Of a stretch of DNA of 9,896 nucleotides, positions 1 through 5,085 are shown piece by piece. A model generated the notes under the pieces. It ran no database searches and was not told the origin of the DNA. It worked only from the letters and a program-made list of their open reading frames with translations. Origin of the DNA: Candidatus Aminicenantota bacterium (GTDB lineage Bacteria > Acidobacteriota > Aminicenantia > Aminicenantales > JAFGAV01). The stretch lies in NCBI GenBank assembly GCA_016867615.1, contig VGJG01000035.1, positions 1 through 9,896 of the forward strand, read 5' to 3'. Made by a program: the position numbers and the translations under genes. The number at the start of each line of letters is the position of its first letter. Position 1 is the stretch's first letter.

Positions 1-43
1 ATGTCGAAAGGCGTAACTCGTTTGTTTTTAGCTTTATATTTTT

Positions 44-59
44 TGGCATGAAGATTGCA
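44..59 (+). promoter_or_regulatory. Sigma-54 (RpoN) -24/-12 promoter of the pseudopilin pair
   Basis: The sequence TGGCATG-AAGA-TTGCA matches the RpoN consensus TGGCACG-N4-TTGCA at 15 of 16 counted positions. The invariant GG is at 45-46 and the invariant GC at 57-58, exactly 12 bases apart. Transcription would start about 12 bases after the GC, near 69-70, leaving a leader of about 50 bases before the ATG at 119. The bases just upstream (21-44) are very AT-rich, unlike the rest of the window, which suits a bent or IHF-assisted RpoN promoter. Only 43 bases upstream are visible, so the activator sites cannot be seen. RpoN control of type IV pilin genes is well known (for example PilR-dependent pilA); applying it here is inference. 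Confidence 0.75.
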
Positions 60-67
60 TTAGAATC

Positions 68-93
68 AATCCCGGTAACAGCCTTCCGGGGTT
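68..93 (+). other. 5'-leader hairpin at the predicted mRNA start
   Basis: AATCCCGG (68-75) pairs with CCGGGGTT (86-93) through eight pairs, one of them T-G, around a 10-base loop. The hairpin begins at or within a base or two of the start predicted from the sigma-54 promoter. It would therefore cap the 5' end of the pilin mRNA and end 11 bases before the Shine-Dalgarno AAGGAGG (105-111), leaving that site free. A role as a 5' stabiliser for a highly expressed pilin message is inference. There is no T-run after it, so it is not a terminator. Confidence 0.4.
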
Positions 94-118
94 AAAATAC
101 GAAAAAGGAGGAACTTCA

Positions 119-646
119 ATGAAGAGAAAAGGCTTCACCCTCATCGAGCTGCTGATCGTCGTGGCGATCATCGGCATCCTGGCGGCCCTGCTCATCCCTA
201 ACGCCCTGACGGCCATGCAGAAGGCCAAGCAGAAAGGGACGATGAAAGACTTGGCCACGATCTCTACGGCTCTGACGGACCACGTCACGGACAACGGCAA
301 TGCGCCCACCCACAGCGGGGCCATCACCGCCGAGTTCCAGGCCGTCCTCTCGCCCTTCTACATCAAGGTCTGCCCGATGAACGACCAGTGGGGCTTCCCC
401 ATCAACGTCTATTCCGGGCAGGATGCGGACACCGACATCAGAGGCTGCATCTTCACCGGCATCGACGACTTCGTCGTGGAGTCCTATGCCCGGGACGGCG
501 CGGAAGGCGAGGACGTGTACAACCCCGATGAGCCGGAAAACGGCCTGTACATCGTCACCAGCATGGCCGACTTCGCCAGGGACCTGGTCATGTTCAACGG
601 CAACTGGGTGATCGGGCCCCAGACGCGGTCCTCCGTTCAGGACTAA
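119..646 (+). CDS. GspG-like type II secretion/type IV pilin-family pseudopilin (first of a tandem pair)
   Basis: A 175-residue pseudopilin. The N-terminus is a class III signal peptide: a five-residue basic leader MKRKG, the prepilin-peptidase site G5/F6, then FTLIEL with the conserved Glu at mature position 5, and a hydrophobic helix to about residue 27. The body has GspG-like landmarks: a polar helix (31-60), a D-x-W-G turn (89-92), a D-rich loop and a Y-A-R-D-G segment (123-127) that recalls the S-L-G-x-D-G turn of GspG calcium loops. Cys85 and Cys110 could form a disulfide. The start is firm: AAGGAGG (105-111) lies seven bases before the ATG. The protein would be inserted in the inner membrane and, after processing, assembled into a periplasmic pseudopilus or a surface pilus. 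A paralogue follows 113 bases later, and no other secretion or pilus gene is in view. At 175 residues it is longer than classical GspG (about 140). Whether it is a secretion pseudopilin or a pilin of another fibre cannot be decided here. Confidence 0.85.
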   Translation: MKRKGFTLIELLIVVAIIGILAALLIPNALTAMQKAKQKGTMKDLATISTALTDHVTDNGNAPTHSGAITAEFQAVLSPFYIKVCPMNDQWGFPINVYSGQDADTDIRGCIFTGIDDFVVESYARDGAEGEDVYNPDEPENGLYIVTSMADFARDLVMFNGNWVIGPQTRSSVQD

Positions 647-685
647 GAGCGTCTTTCAAACCGACCTGAAGCAGCTTTTGCCAAA

Positions 686-724
686 GCCGGGGGGCGGCGG
701 GCCGAACCCGCCGCCCCCGACGGC
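686..724 (+). other. Very stable GC hairpin between the two pseudopilin genes
   Basis: A perfect 12-bp inverted repeat, GGGGGCGGCGGG (690-701) and CCCGCCGCCCCC (707-718), encloses the five-base loop CCGAA. Outside it, GCCG (686-689) can pair with CGGC (721-724) across a two-base bulge. No T-run follows, so it is not a standard intrinsic terminator. In the bicistronic message it would sit 39 bases after the first stop and end 22 bases before the Shine-Dalgarno of the second gene. Such hairpins commonly block 3' exonucleases and make the upstream cistron more abundant; that role is inferred here. Confidence 0.6.
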
Positions 725-759
725 GCTCCGAGGGCGGGGGGAGGAGAAGGAGGGCGAGC

Positions 760-1296
760 ATGAGACGCCAAGGCAGCCGGGGATTCACCCTCATCGAGCT
801 TTTGGTCGTCGTGGCCATCATCGGCGTGCTCTCGGCCCTGATCATCCCGGTCATCCAGACGGCGATGCAGAAGGCCAAGCAGAAAGCCACGATGTCCGAC
901 ATCTCCATCCTCTCCAAGGCCATCATGTCCTACATCACCGACAACGGCCGCGCCCCCACGAGCCCCGAGGGCGAGGTCGACCTCGGCTCCGAGATCGTCG
1001 GCCAGCTCAACTCCCTGCACATCCGTCCCTTCGCCATCACCGACCGGTGGAGCAACGCCCTGTGCGTCTGGACGGGCCTGGGCGTGGGGGGCGTTTTCGG
1101 CATCGACGCCGAGGAAGTCGGCATCGATGATTATGTCGTTCAGTCCCTGGGCCGCGACGGCGAGGACGAGGGCTATGTCTACAACCCCGAAGACCCGGAC
1201 AGCAGCCTCTACCTCGTCCTGGACGCCGAGGATTTCAACCGGGACCTGATCATCTGGAACGGGTCCTGGATCCGCGCCCCCCGCGTGGGGGGATAG
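760..1296 (+). CDS. GspG-like pseudopilin, paralogue of the upstream gene
   Basis: A 178-residue pseudopilin with an eight-residue leader MRRQGSRG, cleavage predicted at G8/F9, then FTLIEL with Glu at mature position 5 and a hydrophobic helix to about residue 29. It aligns with its upstream neighbour along the whole length: the helix segment TAMQKAKQK (34-42), DNGRAPT (61-67), a GIDDYVVQSLGRDG stretch (121-134), YNPEDP (141-146), and a C-terminal D-F-x-R-D-L-x-x-x-N-G-x-W motif (159-170). The GspG D-x-W-G turn has become DRWSN (95-99), and only one Cys (102) remains, so the possible disulfide of the first copy is lost. The start is supported by AAGGAGG (747-753), six bases before the ATG. It is probably co-transcribed from the sigma-54 promoter, since I see no separate promoter in the 113-base gap, and it ends inside a terminator hairpin. 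The copies probably arose by tandem duplication and may now be a major and a minor subunit. Confidence 0.85.
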   Translation: MRRQGSRGFTLIELLVVVAIIGVLSALIIPVIQTAMQKAKQKATMSDISILSKAIMSYITDNGRAPTSPEGEVDLGSEIVGQLNSLHIRPFAITDRWSNALCVWTGLGVGGVFGIDAEEVGIDDYVVQSLGRDGEDEGYVYNPEDPDSSLYLVLDAEDFNRDLIIWNGSWIRAPRVGG

Positions 1297-1331
1297 CCGG
1301 CCGCTCCGACAAGTCCGGCTTCCTCTTTTTT
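1295..1331 (+). terminator. Rho-independent-type terminator after the pseudopilin pair
   Basis: AGCCGG (1295-1300) pairs with CCGGCT (1315-1320), giving a 6-bp stem with a 14-base loop. The T-rich tract TCCTCTTTTTT (1321-1331) follows immediately. The left arm overlaps the TAG stop codon of the second pseudopilin. The loop is longer than ideal, but hairpin plus six consecutive T at the end of a transcription unit is convincing, and a new promoter lies about 85 bases further on. Confidence 0.6.
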
Positions 1332-1413
1332 CAACTCCAGTCACATCGATGCGGCTTGTTTTCCGCCGTTCTTAATAAGGAGGATCTCCGTCGGGATCGG
1401 CCGGCCGGAGCTG

Positions 1414-1422
1414 TGCTATAAT
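1414..1422 (+). promoter_or_regulatory. Extended -10 sigma-70-type promoter, predicted leaderless start of plsC
   Basis: TGC-TATAAT is a perfect -10 hexamer (1417-1422) with the TGn extension (1414-1416). No good -35 is present at the 17-base position (1394-1399 reads GGATCG), as is usual for extended -10 promoters. The last base of the hexamer is normally -7, which puts +1 at 1429. That is exactly the first base of the GTG start codon of the acyltransferase. The GTG has no Shine-Dalgarno just upstream. An AAGGAGG sits at 1377-1383, but it lies 45 bases from the GTG, upstream of the promoter, and has no start codon near it. Confidence 0.55.
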
Positions 1423-1428
1423 CCGTCC

Positions 1429-2166
1429 GTGTATCCGAGAACGATCCTGGGCGGCCTGGCGGCGGCCGCATTCATCCTGCTCCTCATTCCTGTGTTTTTG
1501 GTGAGTTTCCTGCTCCGTATTCCCGGGCCGCTGTTCGCTTATTCCCGGGTTGCCCTGCGCGCGATCCTGGCCGTCGCCGGCATCAGGGCCGATGTCTCGG
1601 GGCGCGAGCTCTTCGACCGGAACGGGTCCTATGTCTTCATGTCCAACCACCTGAGTCTCATCGACGGCCCCCTGCTGTTTCTCCTCATTCCGCAACCGGT
1701 CAGGGTCATCATCAAGAAGCAGGCCTTCCGCATCCCGGTCCTGGGGTTGAGCATGCTCTTCGCCGGCTTCGTGCCCGTGGACCGCAAGGGGGCCCGCCAG
1801 GGACGGCGGGCCATCGACCATGCGGCGCGCCTGATGCGGGCGAAGGGCTTCTCTTTCCTGATCTTCCCCGAGGGGACGCGCAGCCGGGACGGCAGGCTGC
1901 AGCCTTTCAAGAGGGGAGGTTTCTTCCTGGCCCTTGAGGCCGGCGCCCCCGTCGTCCCGGTGAGCGTTTCAGGGTCGTTCAAGGTCATGCGCCGGGGCAG
2001 TCCGTTCATCCGGCCGGGCAGGATCCGCATCCGGTTCCACCCGCCCCTGGAGGCGGACACGAGCAACGGCGACCCCGCCGAGCTCATGGCCAGGACGCGG
2101 GAGGCCGTCGTCTCCGGCCTGGCCGAGGAGGAGTCATGGACTTCAGGGAACACATCAGGGAATTGA
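1429..2166 (+). CDS. PlsC-family 1-acylglycerol-3-phosphate acyltransferase
   Basis: A 245-residue lysophospholipid acyltransferase that, by family, transfers an acyl chain to lysophosphatidic acid to make phosphatidic acid at the inner membrane. The PlsC motifs are clear: NHLSLID with catalytic His74 and Asp79 (H-x4-D), the glycerol-phosphate-binding block FPEGTRS (146-152) with Glu148 and Arg151, FKRG (160-163), and the VP pair (176-177) of motif IV. A hydrophobic anchor covers about residues 5-30. The length is normal for the family. The GTG at 1429 is the only ATG/GTG/TTG in this frame between the pseudopilin stop (1294) and the motif region up to Met71, so the start is effectively fixed unless a rare codon (ATC or GTC near 1384-1396, after the AAGGAGG at 1377-1383) is used. 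The last 31 bases overlap gmhA, so the two are probably translationally coupled. It could acylate another lyso-lipid, since motifs alone do not give the substrate. Confidence 0.85.
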   Translation: MYPRTILGGLAAAAFILLLIPVFLVSFLLRIPGPLFAYSRVALRAILAVAGIRADVSGRELFDRNGSYVFMSNHLSLIDGPLLFLLIPQPVRVIIKKQAFRIPVLGLSMLFAGFVPVDRKGARQGRRAIDHAARLMRAKGFSFLIFPEGTRSRDGRLQPFKRGGFFLALEAGAPVVPVSVSGSFKVMRRGSPFIRPGRIRIRFHPPLEADTSNGDPAELMARTREAVVSGLAEEESWTSGNTSGN

Positions 2167-2702
2167 CCGAGATCCTATCGGGCCTCGAGAGCTCGCTCCG
2201 TCCCGCCTGGGACGGGGCGGTCGAGGCCGTATGCCGGTCCTTGAGGTCCGGCGGCAAGATCCTGGCCTTCGGCAACGGCGGGAGCGCGGCCGAGGCCCAG
2301 CATTTCGTCGCCGAATTGGTGAATAAATTTCTTAGGAAACGGCCCGCCATCCGGGCGATCTCCCTGACCACGGACACGTCCATCCTGACTTCCGTGGGGA
2401 ACGACCTGTCCTTCGACCGGGTCTTCAGCCGGCAGATCGAGGCCTTGGCCTCCGAGGGAGACGTCGCCCTGGCCTTGTCAACGAGCGGGACTTCGCCCAA
2501 CATCGTCCGGGCGGTCGAGACGGCCCGGGCGATGGGCCTGGTGACGGTCGCCCTGACCGGGCTGGGAGGCGGAGCGCTGGCCGGCGCGGTCGATCATCTC
2601 CTGGCCGTTCCCTCGGCCAACACGCCCCGCATACAGGAGGCCCACCTCTTTCTCCTGCACAGGCTGGCCCTGGAAGCGGAGAGGCGCCTCTTCGAGATTT
2701 AA
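2136..2702 (+). CDS. gmhA: Phosphoheptose isomerase (sedoheptulose 7-phosphate isomerase)
   Basis: A 188-residue single-domain SIS protein. GmhA converts sedoheptulose 7-phosphate to D-glycero-D-manno-heptose 7-phosphate, the first step towards ADP-heptose for LPS core or S-layer glycans, in the cytosol as a tetramer. Diagnostic segments are GNGGSAAEAQHF (46-57), SVGND (86-90), the phosphate-binding STSGTSPN (115-122), and RIQEAH (165-170). The residues matching the E. coli zinc ligands are all present at a constant offset of five: His56, Glu60, Gln167 and His175. The start is supported by AGGAGG (2126-2131), four bases before the ATG, inside the 3' end of the acyltransferase gene. It ends 10 bases from the stop of the convergent aminotransferase fusion. 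The other heptose genes (gmhB, hldE-type) are not in the window. DiaA-like SIS proteins are related, but the conserved metal ligands favour GmhA. Confidence 0.9.
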   Translation: MDFREHIRELTEILSGLESSLRPAWDGAVEAVCRSLRSGGKILAFGNGGSAAEAQHFVAELVNKFLRKRPAIRAISLTTDTSILTSVGNDLSFDRVFSRQIEALASEGDVALALSTSGTSPNIVRAVETARAMGLVTVALTGLGGGALAGAVDHLLAVPSANTPRIQEAHLFLLHRLALEAERRLFEI

Positions 2703-2724
2703 AAGGCCGGGATCAATCCTCGGC
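2700..2724 (-). terminator. Possible weak intrinsic terminator of the flotillin/aminotransferase operon
   Basis: Read on the minus strand, GCCG-A-GGA (2724-2717) pairs with TCCCGGC (2712-2706) around the loop TTGA, with one bulged A. It is followed within two bases by TTTTA (2704-2700). The hairpin includes the TGA stop of the fusion gene, and the T-run falls on the gmhA stop codon because the convergent genes are 10 bases apart. The T-run has only four bases and the stem is short, so this is tentative. I see no matching terminator for gmhA on the plus strand. Confidence 0.35.
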
Positions 2725-5058
2725 GCCGGTCACGGCCTTCTTGATCTCCGCCGCCCGGCCCGTTCCGCTGTTGAACAGGTAGACCGAGACTCCCTGCAGG
2801 AGTCGGCGCCACAGGCCCTTGTGCAGCTCCAGGCGTTCCGGCGAGGAGGCCAGGAGATGGGGGTTGAAATACGGGGCGGCTTTCGCCGCGCCGGGGACTT
2901 TCTTCAGCCCCGGGACCTCGCCCGACTCGAGCATCCTCAGCGCCTCCTCCTTGTCGAGCTCGACCACGGCCGGCGAGGTCGGGTCGTTCCGCAGGAGGAA
3001 CAGCCAACGCAGGACGCCCCGGCGGGCATACGAGGACGCCCCGCCGATCCAGGAGGGGTCGAGCAGGGCGTGGCCTTCCTGGGAAGCCTTGTAGCAGAAC
3101 AGAGAGCCGCGGTCGAGGCGGCAATCCTCCCCGCGGAGGCAGGCGGCGTTCTGGCAGTCTTCCTTGCGGACGACGACGTTCTCGCAGCGGCTGGCGTCGA
3201 ACAGGGGGGCCAGGGCGGGAAAGGACTCGACGGTGTTGACGGGCACATAGAGCTTCCGCTCGATGCTGTCCGCCAGGGGGCCGTCGCCGGTATGGCGGAC
3301 GAAGAATTGGTCGGTCGAGTGAAGGCGGAATCTCTTGTCCCCCAGAAGCTCGAAGAAGAGCTCGGTCTTGCGCGTCCCCTGGGGCCCGACGAGGGCCAGG
3401 AGCCGGCCGTTGACCTCCGCGGCCATGCCCCGCACGCCGTGGCTGAGGAGCATCCGCTCGGCGGTGTCCATGACCAGGCCCAGGGCCAGGCTGCGCAGGG
3501 GGCCGTAGGCGTCGGTATTGACCAGGACGCCGGTCCGCGTCTCGGAGTTGAAGTAAGCCCGGGGCTCCCGGCCGGGGATGCCGTCCACGGCGAGGATGAC
3601 CCCGTGAGGCTCCAGCCCGCCCTCGAGCTGGGCCGGGAACCAGTTCTCCATCCAGAATTCGTAGAGATGGGCGACGTTCGTCCTGAGCCGGACGACGACT
3701 CCTTGGATGTTGGCGTTCCACTCGTACACGGGCGCGCTCCCCAGGCGGCCGTCCATCTCCGCCGCCAGGGCGTCGCGCAGGGGGACGGTGACGGCCGGCT
3801 CGACGGGCACGGACTTCCGGACGCGGGTCGCAGCGTTGTTCAGCGCGGCGGACCGGGCCCGGCGGGAGGGTTTGAGCTCGGAGAGGGCTTTGACAATCCT
3901 GTCCAGCCCCTTTTCCAGGTTCTCTATGGAGGTGGCATACGACAGGCGGATGCAGTCCTCCGCGGCGAAGGCGTCTCCGGGGACGACGGCCACCCGGGCC
4001 TCCTTGAGGAGGTAATAGGCCAGGCCGTAGGAGTTCCGCATCCTCATGCCCTGAAACTCCTTGTCGTAGAGCGAGGAGACGTTGGGGAAGAGGTAGAAAG
4101 CGCCCTGGGGCTTGAAGCACGACAGGCCGGGCACGGCCTGGAGGCGCATGAGGACGTAATTCCGCCGTCTCTGGAATTCGGCGGCCATGCGGGACACCTC
4201 GTGCTGAGGCCCGCGGAGCGCTTCCAGGGCGGCTTTTTGCGAGATCGAGCAGGGGTTGGACGTGGTGTGGCTCTGGATCTTGGCCATGGCTCCGATGATG
4301 TCGGCCGGCCCGGCGGCATACCCGATCCGCCAGCCGGTCATGGAATAGGACTTGGACACGCCGTCGACGACGATGGTCTTCCTCTTGACGTCCTCGCCCA
4401 GGGAGGCGAAGGAAGTGAAGACGAATCCGTCATAAACCAGTTTGCCGTAGATCTCGTCGGCGATGACATACAGGTCTTCGCCCCGCAGGACTCCCGCCAG
4501 GGCTTCGAGCTGAGCCCGGGTGTAGGCCGCGCCCGTGGGGTTCGACGGGTTGTTGAGCAGAAGGGCCTTGGTCGCGGGCGTGATGGCCGCCTTCAGGGCT
4601 TCGGGCTTCAGGAGAAAGCCGTCCTCCTCCCGGGTGGGGACGATGACCGGCTTCCCCTTGGCCAGGGTGACCAAGTGGGGATAGGTGACCCAATAGGGAG
4701 AGGGGATGATGACCTCCTCCCCCTCGTCGACCAGGGCCTGGATGAGATGGAAGAGCGAGCTCTTGGCCCCGGTGGAGACGATGACCTCGCCGGGCGCGTA
4801 GCTGAGGCCGGAGTCGGCTTTCAGGCGCTCGACGACGGCCTTCTTCAGCGCGGGGATCCCCTCGTTCTCGGTGTACTTGGTGAAGTCGTCCTCGACGGCC
4901 TTGATGCCCGCGGCCTTGACGTTGGCCGGGGTGGGAAAGTCGGGCTCGCCGACGCTCAGGTCGATGACGTCGATTCCCTCGGCGCGCATGGCCTTGGCTT
5001 TGGCCGAGATCTTGAGCGTGGGGGAAGCGCCGATCTGATTGGCTTTCTCTGAGACCAT
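2713..5058 (-). CDS. Fusion: aspartate-type aminotransferase + HPr kinase/PEPCK-like P-loop domain
   Basis: A 781-residue open frame with two parts. Residues 1-395 are a complete fold-type I, class I aminotransferase of the aspartate aminotransferase family: NNPSNPTG (169-176), Asp201 and Tyr204 in VIADEIYG, PLP-binding Lys236 in VSKSYSMTGWRIGY, and substrate-carboxylate Arg371. Residues 396-430 form a basic, Ala-rich linker. Residues 435-781 look like a PEPCK-fold/HPr-kinase-like domain: GREPRAYFNSETRTGV (496-511), a P-loop GPQGTRKTE (558-566), an S-T-D (581-583) at the kinase-2 position, and a closing FNSGTGRAAE (762-771). Two oddities stand out. The Walker A residue before Lys is Arg563, not Gly. 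Cysteines 625, 635, 640, 646 and 655 form a cluster. The start has an AAGGG seven bases upstream and lies 27 bases after the flotillin stop. The first part should transaminate Asp/Glu-type amino acids in the cytosol. What the second part phosphorylates or senses is unknown. No in-frame stop or convincing internal start separates the parts, so I call one protein; a frameshift hiding two genes is possible but unlikely. Confidence 0.8.
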   Translation of the reverse strand: MVSEKANQIGASPTLKISAKAKAMRAEGIDVIDLSVGEPDFPTPANVKAAGIKAVEDDFTKYTENEGIPALKKAVVERLKADSGLSYAPGEVIVSTGAKSSLFHLIQALVDEGEEVIIPSPYWVTYPHLVTLAKGKPVIVPTREEDGFLLKPEALKAAITPATKALLLNNPSNPTGAAYTRAQLEALAGVLRGEDLYVIADEIYGKLVYDGFVFTSFASLGEDVKRKTIVVDGVSKSYSMTGWRIGYAAGPADIIGAMAKIQSHTTSNPCSISQKAALEALRGPQHEVSRMAAEFQRRRNYVLMRLQAVPGLSCFKPQGAFYLFPNVSSLYDKEFQGMRMRNSYGLAYYLLKEARVAVVPGDAFAAEDCIRLSYATSIENLEKGLDRIVKALSELKPSRRARSAALNNAATRVRKSVPVEPAVTVPLRDALAAEMDGRLGSAPVYEWNANIQGVVVRLRTNVAHLYEFWMENWFPAQLEGGLEPHGVILAVDGIPGREPRAYFNSETRTGVLVNTDAYGPLRSLALGLVMDTAERMLLSHGVRGMAAEVNGRLLALVGPQGTRKTELFFELLGDKRFRLHSTDQFFVRHTGDGPLADSIERKLYVPVNTVESFPALAPLFDASRCENVVVRKEDCQNAACLRGEDCRLDRGSLFCYKASQEGHALLDPSWIGGASSYARRGVLRWLFLLRNDPTSPAVVELDKEEALRMLESGEVPGLKKVPGAAKAAPYFNPHLLASSPERLELHKGLWRRLLQGVSVYLFNSGTGRAAEIKKAVTGAED

Positions 5059-5085
5059 GGTGCACCCTTTTGCGCCGGGCGTCCT

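Noticed and set aside
1..118. AT-rich start of the window considered as the end of another gene or a mobile-element boundary.
   Set aside because: It contains a good sigma-54 promoter and leader. No inverted terminal repeat or coding signal is visible in the bases present.
1294..1429. The plsC frame is open back to the pseudopilin TAG stop in the same frame, suggesting a readthrough fusion.
   Set aside because: A terminator hairpin with a T-run overlaps the TAG, and a fresh promoter lies before plsC. A pilin-acyltransferase fusion has no known sense. The open frame of about 44 codons can occur by chance in GC-rich DNA.
2821..5052. A 743-codon open frame on the plus strand antisense to the aminotransferase fusion.
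   Set aside because: Long antisense frames are expected opposite GC-rich genes with G/C third positions. The translation shows no domain, is rich in Gly, Asp, Val and Arg, and has no ribosome site, while the minus strand carries clear catalytic motifs.
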